Below, in pieces: positions 17,901-26,393 of a stretch of DNA of 64,000 nt. Numbering within the stretch: position 1 is the stretch's first letter; each line of letters starts with the position of its first letter. The notes beneath the pieces were generated by a model. That model was given only the letters and a program-made list of their open reading frames with translations. It ran no database searches and had not been told where the DNA came from. A program made the position numbers and the translations under genes. Origin of the DNA: an uncultured Gammaproteobacteria bacterium (GTDB lineage Bacteria > Pseudomonadota > Gammaproteobacteria > Steroidobacterales > UBA11654); assembly GCA_902595845.1 (NCBI GenBank), contig CACJRN010000005.1:1-64000 (forward strand). Reading direction: 5' to 3'.

Positions 17901-18266
17901 CTATTCGCCAACTAGTGGCATAAAGAGATCACGAATGTAGTATACGAAGGCACCATCAACTGCCAGTATTCCGACCAAAGCCAATAGGAAAAGGGGTGGC
18001 AGCATGATCGCGTATAAGAATGCCATTCTTTCCCATGCCATATGCATAAATACTCCAACCACAAGGCCTGCCTTTAAGAATGCAAAGACAGTCACCAGGA
18101 ACCACCTGAGATAGCCTTGTATTTCAGCCAAGTCAACAGCATAGGAAAATGCACTCAAAACGAAGAGTAAAATCCAGACACTTATATATAAGCTGAAGGG
18201 ATGCTCTGTTTCTGGTGCATCACCAGGATAAAAACTGGGGTGTTTAAAATGTTTTTGTTCTTCCAT
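17901..18266 (-). CDS. Cytochrome c oxidase subunit IV-type protein
   Basis: Small membrane subunit of the oxidase, 121 residues with three hydrophobic helices: HPFSLYISVWILLFVLSAFSYAVDL, WFLVTVFAFLKAGLVVGVFMHMAWE and a C-terminal LLFLLALVGILAV. The FLKAGLVVGVFMHM segment is characteristic of the prokaryotic subunit IV family (CoxF/CyoD-related). It lies between the first subunit III gene and ctaA with about 10-nt gaps, which places it in the operon. Function in assembly or stability is inferred from the family. Confidence 0.85.
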   Translation of the reverse strand: MEEQKHFKHPSFYPGDAPETEHPFSLYISVWILLFVLSAFSYAVDLAEIQGYLRWFLVTVFAFLKAGLVVGVFMHMAWERMAFLYAIMLPPLFLLALVGILAVDGAFVYYIRDLFMPLVGE

Positions 18267-18275
18267 ATCTCAGAC

Positions 18276-18965
18276 CTACCATAAATAAAAGAATGCGAAA
18301 ATGAATATCCAGACCAAATCGACAAAGTGCCAATATAATCCGGCGACCTCAACCATTTGGTAATCGTTAAGCCTGTCATAACGGCCTTCCCAAACTCTTT
18401 TTGCAACGATACAGAGGTAAACAACACCTATCGATACATGCAGTCCGTGAAAGCCTGTGATCATAAAAAAGAAGCCACCGAATTGAGCGGCACCAAACGG
18501 ATTGCCCCATGGTCGAATGCCCTCTTCAAAAATAAGCTTACTCCACTCAAACATTTGCATCCCAACAAATGCAAGACCACCAAGTGCTGTTAAGAGAATC
18601 AAGAAAGCTGTTTTCTTCCTCTCTTTCTTATACCCAGAGGTCACTGCCATTGCCATGGTTCCGCTACTACTGATCAATATGAATGTCATGATTGCAATCA
18701 GCAATAAGGGAACATCTGCTCCACCTACATGAAGAGCAAAGACTTCACTGGTAGGGGGCCAAGGCTCGATGGTGGTCAACCTTACTGCCATGTAAGCACA
18801 TAGGAAGGAGCCAAATATAAAAGTATCACTGACCAAGAAGATCCACATCATGGCCTTGCTCCATCTCACCCTGAAGGTTTGAACATCTGAAGACCAATCA
18901 GCAACCAACCCCTTTAAATTGTCAGGAATTGAGTGTTCAAAAGATACGGTTTGGTTGTTAGACAT
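18276..18965 (-). CDS. Cytochrome c oxidase subunit III (first of two)
   Basis: Heme-copper oxidase subunit III, 229 residues with several membrane helices. Conserved parts are MWIFLVSDTFIFGSFLCAYMAVRL, EWSKLIFEEGIRPWGNPFGAAQFGGFFFMITGFHGLHVSIGVVYL and the C-terminal AGLYWHFVDLVWIFIFAFFYLW. The FHGLHV and YWHFVDLVW segments are diagnostic. A second, shorter subunit III-like gene lies 10 nt upstream; tandem subunit III genes are a feature of CoxMNOP-type oxidases. Confidence 0.93.
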   Translation of the reverse strand: MSNNQTVSFEHSIPDNLKGLVADWSSDVQTFRVRWSKAMMWIFLVSDTFIFGSFLCAYMAVRLTTIEPWPPTSEVFALHVGGADVPLLLIAIMTFILISSSGTMAMAVTSGYKKERKKTAFLILLTALGGLAFVGMQMFEWSKLIFEEGIRPWGNPFGAAQFGGFFFMITGFHGLHVSIGVVYLCIVAKRVWEGRYDRLNDYQMVEVAGLYWHFVDLVWIFIFAFFYLW

Positions 18966-18975
18966 AATTTACTCT

Positions 18976-19545
18976 TTAAGTTGTTATTAACATCGCGAAC
19001 AACACGCCCCAGACCAGTAGCATGTAGTGCCAGTATGCACCCAATAAGCCGACTGATTCCGGTTGAAGCATCGTTGCATCCCCTTTGAAAACTTTAAAGG
19101 TAACCACAAACCAAGCAACAAGCCCGCCAAGCACATGGAAAGCATGCAAGGCTGTGATTAAATAAAAAAACGTATTTGCTGGATTTGATGACAGAAAGTA
19201 ACCACTGGAGTTAAGCTCTTGCCAAGCCCATGTTTGACCAGAAACAAAAGTAACAACAAAAACACCTGCCATCGCAAGGCCGACTTTTGTTTTTTGATGG
19301 TCACTTGCTTTTGCTCCGCTCTTAGACCAAGCCATCCCAACACTTGCAAGTACCAAACATATGGTGTTAAACCACAAGAGAGATGGAATTGGAACAGGGC
19401 TCCAATCTTGAAAGTTCATTCTAAACAGATATGCATTGGTAATGAATAAGAAGAGAATAGAGATTACTGTCATCAAGACATATACAAATACTTGAGCATG
19501 ATTTAGCCCTAGAAATGCTTTTTCTGATGCAGGATAGTTATTCAT
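18976..19545 (-). CDS. Cytochrome c oxidase subunit III-like protein (second)
   Basis: A 189-residue membrane protein of the subunit III family, between ctaD and the first subunit III gene. It keeps FYLITALHAFHVLGGLVAWFVVTFKV and the C-terminal VGLLGAYWHYMLLVWGVLFAMLI; the AFHVLGG and YWHYMLLVW segments match the family. It is more divergent and about 40 residues shorter than its neighbour, so it is probably a distinct subunit rather than a recent duplicate. Its start overlaps the ctaD stop by 4 nt. Confidence 0.88.
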   Translation of the reverse strand: MNNYPASEKAFLGLNHAQVFVYVLMTVISILFLFITNAYLFRMNFQDWSPVPIPSLLWFNTICLVLASVGMAWSKSGAKASDHQKTKVGLAMAGVFVVTFVSGQTWAWQELNSSGYFLSSNPANTFFYLITALHAFHVLGGLVAWFVVTFKVFKGDATMLQPESVGLLGAYWHYMLLVWGVLFAMLITT

Positions 19546-21281
19546 GCTTTAACTATTTGCTCATCAGGCACATTCTGTGGAATAAAGTCTTCTTTCGCAC
19601 CAGGAAGACCATACTCATAAGGCCATCTGTACACAACTGGCAATTGTTCGCCCCAGTTTCCATGTCCAGGAGGTGATTCTAAGGCTTGCCATTCAAGCGT
19701 ACATGCACCCCATGGGTTCTTAGAAGCAATCGCCCCTTTCTTTAGGCTTACTATGAAGTTATAAAGAAGGATGAATTGAGCCAGTCCGACAATCAGTGCA
19801 CAGATAGTAATAAATTGGTTCAGATCTGCGACAGATTGAGGAATGAAGTCATACTGCTCATTTGAGTAATATCTTCTTGGAACACCCAAGAATCCGATGT
19901 AGTGCATTGGGAAGTATATTAAATATGTTCCAATGAATGTAATCCAGAAATGAATCTTTCCAAGCGTATCATTCAGCATTCTTCCAGTCACAGATGGATA
20001 CCAGTGATATAACCCACCATATAATGCGAGTACGGGCGATACAGCCATAACCATGTGGAAGTGACCAACAACAAAATAGGTATCTGAAAGTGGAACATCC
20101 ACTGCAACGTTACCCAAGAATAAGCCTGTAAGACCTCCATTCAAAAAAGTCACAAGGAATGCGAGACAATAAAGCATTGGAACAGTCATCTTAATATTTG
20201 CATTCCATAGAGTCAGTACCCAGTTATAGACTTTAATTGCAGTTGGAACGGCGATGATCAGTGTCGTTGTTGCAAAAAAGAACCCTAAGTAAGGATTCAT
20301 GCCTGCAACATACATGTGATGCGCCCAAACAATGAAAGCTATACCGGCAATGGCGATAAGCGCCCAAACCATCATGTTATAGCCAAAGATATTTTTTCTA
20401 GCATGCACACTGATGAGTTCTGAAATAATACCGAATGCAGGAAGCGCGATGATGTAGACCTCTGGATGACCGAAGAACCAAAAAAGATGTTGGAAAAGCA
20501 CTGGGCTACCACCACCATAATCTAGGACTTCACCGCCTTTGAAAATTTCTGGCATAAAAAAACTTGTCTCGAGTACGCGATCAAAAATTAACATAATTGC
20601 ACCTACAAGCAGTGCAGGGAAGGCCAGCAATCCTAAGAATGTAGCCAAGAAAATACACCAGATAATAAGCGGCATTCTCATCAACGTCATCCCTTTGGCA
20701 CGTGATTGAAGAACAGTGGTGATGTAATTAAGGCCACCCATAGTAAAGGCGATAATGAAAACGGCCAGAGATGCAAGCATGAGGATGATTCCCGCGCCAT
20801 CACCTCCAGGCGTTCCTTCAAGAATTGATTGTGGCGGATAAAGTGTCCAGCCAGCTCCAGTCGGCCCGCTTTCAACAAAGAAGCTTGCAACCAGGATAAT
20901 TACTGATAAGAAATACATCCAAAAACTCAGCATATTTACAAATGGAAAAGCCATGTCACGACACCCTAGCATCAGAGGGATCAGATAGTTTCCAAAGCCA
21001 CCCAGAAATAGTGCCGTCAAAAGATAAATAACCATTATCATTCCATGCATGGTGACATCCTGGTAATAGCTGCCAGCATCAATTGATTCAAACAATCCAG
21101 GGAAACCCAGTTGCATTCTCATTAGCAATGAGAGGAACATGCCGGTTAGCCCTATGGCAAGCGCAACACAAACATATTGAAGCGCAATTACCTTATGGTC
21201 TTGGGAGAATACATATGTATCCCACCAACCTTTAGGGTCATACATTTTTTGACCTTCATAAGTAGCTGAATTTTGATCCAT
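19542..21281 (-). CDS. ctaD: Cytochrome c oxidase subunit I
   Basis: Catalytic subunit carrying heme a and the heme a3-CuB site; 579 residues, about 12-13 helices. Visible functional sites are the heme ligand segment TMHGMIMVIYLLTAL, the CuB segment FWFFGHPEVYIIALPAFGI (His-Tyr crosslink and D-channel glutamate), HHMYVAGMNP, the K-channel segment AVPTAIKVYNW, the heme-ligand segment FVVGHFHMVMAVSP, and PRRYY near the heme propionates. It lies between ctaC and the subunit III-like gene. These features fit an aa3/caa3-type A-family oxidase. Confidence 0.97.
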   Translation of the reverse strand: MDQNSATYEGQKMYDPKGWWDTYVFSQDHKVIALQYVCVALAIGLTGMFLSLLMRMQLGFPGLFESIDAGSYYQDVTMHGMIMVIYLLTALFLGGFGNYLIPLMLGCRDMAFPFVNMLSFWMYFLSVIILVASFFVESGPTGAGWTLYPPQSILEGTPGGDGAGIILMLASLAVFIIAFTMGGLNYITTVLQSRAKGMTLMRMPLIIWCIFLATFLGLLAFPALLVGAIMLIFDRVLETSFFMPEIFKGGEVLDYGGGSPVLFQHLFWFFGHPEVYIIALPAFGIISELISVHARKNIFGYNMMVWALIAIAGIAFIVWAHHMYVAGMNPYLGFFFATTTLIIAVPTAIKVYNWVLTLWNANIKMTVPMLYCLAFLVTFLNGGLTGLFLGNVAVDVPLSDTYFVVGHFHMVMAVSPVLALYGGLYHWYPSVTGRMLNDTLGKIHFWITFIGTYLIYFPMHYIGFLGVPRRYYSNEQYDFIPQSVADLNQFITICALIVGLAQFILLYNFIVSLKKGAIASKNPWGACTLEWQALESPPGHGNWGEQLPVVYRWPYEYGLPGAKEDFIPQNVPDEQIVKA

Positions 21282-21332
21282 TTTTGAATTACTCCTTAGT
21301 CTATTTTTTTATTCTAATCTTTATTTCGAAAA

Positions 21333-22409
21333 TTATTCGCTCAGGGTTTTAATATAATCAGTGATTGCAGTTAACTCCTCATCAGAGAGCGTTGCATAAG
21401 CCGGCATTACAGGAGCATAACCTTCTGCAATCTGGGACATTGGGTTGACAATCGATGTCTTTATATAATCATCATCAATAACCACCGTTTCTCCTGAAGC
21501 AAGAGCCCTATTGGTACCATAAGTATCTCTCCATGTAGGTCCTATACCATCTGATCCATCGATACTATGACAAGCCACACAGCCCAATGTTTGAACGATT
21601 TGCTCACCATTGGCGCCCTCATTCATTGTTTCAGCAAATGTTGGTTGTTCCGCCAACCATTTATCGAAATCTTCTTGTGTGTCAACAACCACTGTTCCTC
21701 TCATAGCATAGTGTCCTGTGCCACAATATTCAGCACAGGCAACTTCATACGTTCCGAGCACTGTAGGCTCAAACCAAAGGTTTGATTGCTGCCCAGGAAC
21801 GAGGTCCATTTTTGCTCTGAATTGAGGCACATAAAAATCATGAAGTACATCTTTCGATCTGAGCTGAAAAACAATTTTATTGTTTATTGGTAAGTGAACT
21901 TCGCCACCTCTAATAAGGATGTCGTCTTGCCCATAAGGATCATCTGGATCTAGTCCAAACGTATTTTTAGAGCTAAACAATCTTCCGCTTGTGTTTCCAT
22001 AGACCCCATCTTCTCCAGGGAAACGATATGACCAAACCCATTGTTGACCAACGCCTTCAACTTCAAGTGCGTCAGTTGGCAGCTCAACGTAAAGTTTCCA
22101 AGCATACAAACCAGGCGCGAGGAGTGCAATGACTCCAATTGTGGTGATGATTGTTAGTTTAAGCTCAAGAGCCGCATTCTCTGGTTCATACTCAGATTTA
22201 TGTCCTTCACGATATGGAAACTTGACTACACAGTACAAAATAAAAGCTGATATCAATACAAAAGCTATACCAGTGATCACTAGTGAAATTAATATTGTGG
22301 TATCCAAGAAGCCCCAATTAGAAGCAAGTGGTGAGAACCACCAAGGTGATACAAAGTTCCAAAGTACAGTTCCGATTACGATGATCGCAGTAACGATTAC
22401 AAATGCCAT
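21333..22409 (-). CDS. ctaC: Cytochrome c oxidase subunit II fused to cytochrome c
   Basis: Electron-entry subunit, 358 residues. Order: N-terminal hydrophobic segment (about 3-22), two further membrane helices (about 37-62 and 86-105), the CuA cupredoxin domain with QQWVWSY, VLHDFYVPQFRAKMDLVPG and CAEYCGTGHYAMRG (CuA ligands), and a C-terminal class I cytochrome c domain with CVACH and a likely axial methionine in APVMPAYATLSDEE. This is the caa3-like arrangement, so the enzyme may take electrons through its own heme c. First gene of the oxidase operon; AGGATC precedes the ATG. Confidence 0.96.
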   Translation of the reverse strand: MAFVIVTAIIVIGTVLWNFVSPWWFSPLASNWGFLDTTILISLVITGIAFVLISAFILYCVVKFPYREGHKSEYEPENAALELKLTIITTIGVIALLAPGLYAWKLYVELPTDALEVEGVGQQWVWSYRFPGEDGVYGNTSGRLFSSKNTFGLDPDDPYGQDDILIRGGEVHLPINNKIVFQLRSKDVLHDFYVPQFRAKMDLVPGQQSNLWFEPTVLGTYEVACAEYCGTGHYAMRGTVVVDTQEDFDKWLAEQPTFAETMNEGANGEQIVQTLGCVACHSIDGSDGIGPTWRDTYGTNRALASGETVVIDDDYIKTSIVNPMSQIAEGYAPVMPAYATLSDEELTAITDYIKTLSE

Positions 22410-22450
22410 AATGATCCTATTTAATTAAAAACTCAGTCTTAGCACGGTGC

Positions 22451-22479
22451 ATTATCCTCAAAAAATCGCGAGAATACAA
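22451..22479 (-). promoter_or_regulatory. Predicted sigma-70 promoter of the oxidase operon
   Basis: On the minus strand TTGTAT (22474-22479) and GATAAT (22451-22456) are separated by 17 nt; the -10 box matches 5 of 6 consensus bases, the -35 box only 3 of 6. The -10 lies about 40 nt upstream of the ctaC ATG. This 131-nt gap is the only sizeable one between ubiA and the oxidase genes. It is a prediction from sequence only. Confidence 0.45.
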
Positions 22480-22540
22480 TGGTATAAACCAGAAATAAAT
22501 GGAGAAAAATATTTTTAATTTGAGCCCTTTTTTTTCTTTG

Positions 22541-23389
22541 TCATGAGAGGCTTAGAAAAATACCAAAAAAGTGAAAAAAACCAACGTACCAACTCTCATT
22601 AAATGCCCTAAAGCAATCTTTTTTCTTTCTAGCAGAGATCAACAGTTGCTGCCTATAGAAAAGCAAAAGAACAACGATTAACATCAGGAAATATATCAAG
22701 CTCATTTCCAAGATTATGCCGAGATAAGCCCATACCACTAGAACAATAATTTGCGATAGAGACGTCACAAAAGAGACTTTGTCTCCAAAGAGTATTGCAG
22801 TTGAAAAGACACCTGTTTTTAGATCATCATCGATGTCTACCAAGGCATAAAAAGTATCATAAACAATTATCCAAATTAACACGCCAACCCAGAGAAAAAA
22901 CATAGAGAAGTTAAATTCGGTGCCACAAGCGACATAGGCCATTGGAATCGACCAACTGAATGTCAATCCCAGTATCACCTGAGGTGATTTGATAAAGCGC
23001 TTACAAAAAGGATAAATGATCGTTAATACCAATCCACCTAAAGACCATGCCACCACTATGAATCCAAGACTGATTGCAAGACAAAGCGCTATTGAAAGAA
23101 GAAACAGAAGAAATACCAAAGCCTCTTTCTTTGAGAGCTCTCCAGTTGCCAGAGGCCTTCTTCTTGTTCTTTCCACATGTTTATCAATTTCAGTATCAGC
23201 CAGGTCATTGATCACACAGCCAGCCGACCTCATAACAACAACTCCAATAATAAAAATCATCAAAATATTGGCATCTGGAAAACCATTGGAGGCCAACCAA
23301 AGAGCAGACATTGTTGGCCACAGGAGCAAAAGTATGCCAATCGGCTTATCGAACCGTGCCAACCTAAGTAGGCTATTGATTTTATTCAT
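22541..23389 (-). CDS. ubiA: 4-hydroxybenzoate polyprenyltransferase
   Basis: Attaches the polyprenyl tail to 4-hydroxybenzoate in ubiquinone synthesis, in the inner membrane. The 282-residue protein has LLLWPTMSALWLA at the start, the first aspartate motif NDLADTEIDKHVERTRRRPLATG near residue 62 and the second YDTFYALVDIDDDLKTGV near residue 185, with about eight helices. It lies 5 nt downstream of ubiC, the enzyme that supplies its substrate. Confidence 0.97.
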   Translation of the reverse strand: MNKINSLLRLARFDKPIGILLLLWPTMSALWLASNGFPDANILMIFIIGVVVMRSAGCVINDLADTEIDKHVERTRRRPLATGELSKKEALVFLLFLLSIALCLAISLGFIVVAWSLGGLVLTIIYPFCKRFIKSPQVILGLTFSWSIPMAYVACGTEFNFSMFFLWVGVLIWIIVYDTFYALVDIDDDLKTGVFSTAILFGDKVSFVTSLSQIIVLVVWAYLGIILEMSLIYFLMLIVVLLLFYRQQLLISARKKKDCFRAFNESWYVGFFHFFGIFLSLS

Positions 23390-23394
23390 TTAGA

Positions 23395-23910
23395 TCAGAT
23401 TTCATTAAGACTGGATGGAAACGCCTCGACGAGATGAATGAACTCGGAATTGAATTCAAAAGAAGACCTTCTACAGAGAATCCTACTGTCGCCTACGTTG
23501 ACTTTAGAGAATAACAGGCCAGCTCTTTTAATGTCTTTTATTAGAGAGAGTTTTCCGCCCAGTGGGTTGTTTCCAAGATCTTTAAGCCACGGGTTTTTCT
23601 CAAGAGTAGAATTTGGGGCAAATGTCTGTGCAAATATCGATACGTTTTTTACAACCGATATCTTAATTTCACGCCTCAGGCCCACAGCATTTTCTTTGAT
23701 ATCTCTTAACATAGGTGGAATTTCACCAAATGATTCATCTGTTACCTTAAGGGTGTGTTGAGGAAATTCATTTCGCAGTTTGTCCGTCATCCATGCGGTA
23801 TAGGACAGCCAGTTTTTACAGATTGGATCATCAGGGTTGGCGATATCTTTGATGTCTTTAAACCAGTTGATATTCTTTGCAGCTGTTTCTATGTCTCTAA
23901 ATGAATTCAT
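23395..23910 (-). CDS. ubiC: Chorismate lyase
   Basis: Converts chorismate to 4-hydroxybenzoate and pyruvate, the entry step to ubiquinone. The 171-residue protein shows the UbiC pattern: WLSYTAWMTDKLR near residue 35, LRREIKISVVKNVSIFAQTFAP in the middle, NPLGGKLSLI, and RRSSFEFNSEFIHLVEAFPSSL at the C-terminus. Similarity in this family is weak, but motifs, length (E. coli 165) and the direct ubiA neighbour make the call good. Confidence 0.9.
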   Translation of the reverse strand: MNSFRDIETAAKNINWFKDIKDIANPDDPICKNWLSYTAWMTDKLRNEFPQHTLKVTDESFGEIPPMLRDIKENAVGLRREIKISVVKNVSIFAQTFAPNSTLEKNPWLKDLGNNPLGGKLSLIKDIKRAGLLFSKVNVGDSRILCRRSSFEFNSEFIHLVEAFPSSLNEI

Positions 23911-23950
23911 TGTTTGTGAACTTTATCAAAATGAAATCAAAAGTTCCCAA

Positions 23951-26011
23951 TTAAACATTTCGATAATTGATCTGATTTCCTATCCATCTCTTTACCAGCT
24001 TTTCAGATTCCTCGGGAAAATCATTTTCAAATTGGTCACAAACTTTATTGATCTTTGGGATCAGGTAAGCGTCTCTCGAGATATCAGCAATTTTTAGGCC
24101 AACGACTCCTTTTTGCCTTATGCCTAATATTTCACCAGGACCTCTTAGCTCAAGATCTTTTTCTGATATGTAAAAACCATCCCTTGAAGACCGAATGACT
24201 TCCAGTCTGTCTTTGGCTGTATCTCCCAATGGGTTTTTATAAAGCATTATGCAGAAGCTTTTGTGTTCTCCTCTGCCAATTCTTCCTCTCAATTGATGCA
24301 GTTGAGAGAGGCCAAGCCTCTCCGTGTTTTCAATGACCATCATTGAAGCATTGGGCACATCAACACCCACCTCAATGACTGTTGTTGCAACCAAGAGGTC
24401 AAGCTTGTGCTCTTTGAAATCGCTCATGGCTTTATTTTTTTTATCCGCAGACAATTTTCCATGGACCAGCCCAATTCGATGGTTCGGAAGATCATGGCTA
24501 AGTTTTTTAAAGGTGGCTTCAGCTGACTCTCGATTGTGATCCTCTGATTCCTCGATCAAGGGACAAACCCAATACACTTGACGACCCTTTTCAATTTCTC
24601 GCTGAGCTTTTTCAACCACCTCTTTTCTTTTGTCTTCTGACGTGCATAGGGTTGATATTTCCCCTCTTCCGCTTGGAAGCTCAGAGATGATTGAATTATC
24701 AAGATCTCCATATGCCGTCATTGCGAGGGTTCTAGGAATTGGTGTTGCAGTCATGATGAGTTGATGCGGAACGATACCATTGTTTTTTGCTTTGTTGATC
24801 AGACTGAATCTTTGCTCGACCCCAAACCGATGCTGCTCATCTACAACCACCAAAGACAGGTTTTTATATTCAATTGACTCTTGAAAAAGAGCATGCGTTC
24901 CAATGATGATCTGGCAATCGCCACTTGCTATTCTCTCAGTCAACGCTCTTTTTTCTGGAGCTTTAAGCTTACTTTTAAGCAATCCTGTTTTTATTCCAAG
25001 AGGCTCAAACCATTGGTCCAGATTTTGTTTATGTTGTTCTGCTAATAGCTCTGTTGGCGCCATGAGAACCGATTGAAAGCCACTGTCAAAGGCAATGGAC
25101 ATTGCCATGGCTGCAACAACTGTCTTGCCTGAGCCGACATCTCCCTGCAGCAGTCTCATCATTGGCTGTGCAAGCGATAAATCAGAGCAAATCTCTCCCT
25201 CAACTTTTTTTTGGCTTTCAGTTAACTCAAATGGAAGATTGGAAATCAACTGTTGTTTTATAGCTGTTTTATTAAGCGCTATTGCAGACTGATTTTTAGA
25301 GGCCCTTTTTATTTGTCTCATACCAATTTGATTTGCGATTAGCTCCTCAGTAACCAGCCTCTTTTTTGCTGGCGAAAGCGTTTCTAGATCGAGTGATTCT
25401 TTTTTAGGCTGATGAGTTTCTTTTAACGCTTGCTTTAATGAGCCCAGACCAAGTTCAGAAGTAATTTTTTTTGGCAAAAGATCTTGAATATTGTCCAATC
25501 TATTGTTGAGGGCCTGGGATATCAGCGATCTTAATTTTCCTTGAGCCAGTCCTTGTGTAGTTGGATAAACTGGCGTTAGAGTATTTGGCAGATGATTTTT
25601 CTTACTCGGATCAAGTATTTCATAATTGGGATGAATCATTTCAATGCCCGAAGTTGCTTTCCTTGTTTTTCCAAAGCACCTTATGGTTAAGCCTTTTTTT
25701 AAGGCATCTTTTTGGTATTTATTGAAAGTAAAAAAACGCAGGGTCATGATTCCGGTCCCATCGGAAATCTGAACCATCAACATTCTTCTTCCTCTGAATA
25801 CCATGCTGGAGAGAAGTATTTCTCCTTCAACTTGAGCCTCGATATCTGCTTCCAGAGCACCAATTTTTTTTATGGAGGTTCTGTCTTCGTAACGGGAGGG
25901 AAGATGGAAGAGAAGATCTGTTTGTATAAAAATATCTAAATTATTGAGCTTGTCTTCCACGGAAGGGCCAACGCCCTTAAGTGATCTTAAATCATCTTTC
26001 GCTATTTTCAT
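23951..26011 (-). CDS. recG: ATP-dependent DNA helicase RecG
   Basis: Branch-migration helicase that remodels stalled forks and recombination intermediates. The 686-residue protein has an N-terminal wedge/OB region (LKGVGPSVEDKLNNLDIFIQTDLLFHLPSRYEDRT), Walker A LLQGDVGSGKTVVAA, the box VVVDEQHRFGVEQR, MTATPIPRTLAMTAYGDL, and the C-terminal helicase lobe with TTVIEVGVDVPNASMMVIENTERLGLSQLHQLRGRIGRG. Length is near the E. coli protein (693). Its start overlaps the ridA end by 20 nt. Confidence 0.97.
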   Translation of the reverse strand: MKIAKDDLRSLKGVGPSVEDKLNNLDIFIQTDLLFHLPSRYEDRTSIKKIGALEADIEAQVEGEILLSSMVFRGRRMLMVQISDGTGIMTLRFFTFNKYQKDALKKGLTIRCFGKTRKATSGIEMIHPNYEILDPSKKNHLPNTLTPVYPTTQGLAQGKLRSLISQALNNRLDNIQDLLPKKITSELGLGSLKQALKETHQPKKESLDLETLSPAKKRLVTEELIANQIGMRQIKRASKNQSAIALNKTAIKQQLISNLPFELTESQKKVEGEICSDLSLAQPMMRLLQGDVGSGKTVVAAMAMSIAFDSGFQSVLMAPTELLAEQHKQNLDQWFEPLGIKTGLLKSKLKAPEKRALTERIASGDCQIIIGTHALFQESIEYKNLSLVVVDEQHRFGVEQRFSLINKAKNNGIVPHQLIMTATPIPRTLAMTAYGDLDNSIISELPSGRGEISTLCTSEDKRKEVVEKAQREIEKGRQVYWVCPLIEESEDHNRESAEATFKKLSHDLPNHRIGLVHGKLSADKKNKAMSDFKEHKLDLLVATTVIEVGVDVPNASMMVIENTERLGLSQLHQLRGRIGRGEHKSFCIMLYKNPLGDTAKDRLEVIRSSRDGFYISEKDLELRGPGEILGIRQKGVVGLKIADISRDAYLIPKINKVCDQFENDFPEESEKLVKRWIGNQINYRNV

Positions 26012-26393
26012 TAAGGCCTGCTATGACTTCAATCTCAACATCTACATTTTTTGGAAGCGCTGCAGCCTGAATAAGAGATCTTGCTGGATATGGTTCCTCA
26101 AGCAACTCTATCATTTTTGAATTCACTGCATCGAAATCCCCTATATCTTTCAGGAATACTGTCAGTTTTATTATATTTTGAAAGCTGCAATTTTGTGTTT
26201 CAAGAAGATGACCTATATTTTCAAAAATTAATTCAACCTGCTCTTGTATGGTCCCATGATTCAACTCTCCATTTTTATCAAGAGGAATTTGTCCAGACAA
26301 GAATATATGCCCATTAGAAACAACCCCTTGAGAATATGGCCCTATTGCTTCAGGCGCCTTAGAAGTGCTAATGATTTTTTTTTCAAGCGTCAA
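25992..26393 (-). CDS. ridA: RidA/YjgF-family enamine/imine deaminase
   Basis: Hydrolyses reactive 2-aminoacrylate-type enamines formed by PLP enzymes. The 133-residue protein follows the family: ISTSKAPEAIGPYSQGVVSNGHIFLSGQIPLD at the start, NIIKLTVFLKDIGDFDAVN in the middle, and the signature PARSLIQAAALPKNVDVEIEVIA with the catalytic arginine. It overlaps spoT (ATGA) and recG; a ridA-type gene near spoT and recG is common in gammaproteobacteria. Confidence 0.95.
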   Translation of the reverse strand: MTLEKKIISTSKAPEAIGPYSQGVVSNGHIFLSGQIPLDKNGELNHGTIQEQVELIFENIGHLLETQNCSFQNIIKLTVFLKDIGDFDAVNSKMIELLEEPYPARSLIQAAALPKNVDVEIEVIAGLNENSER

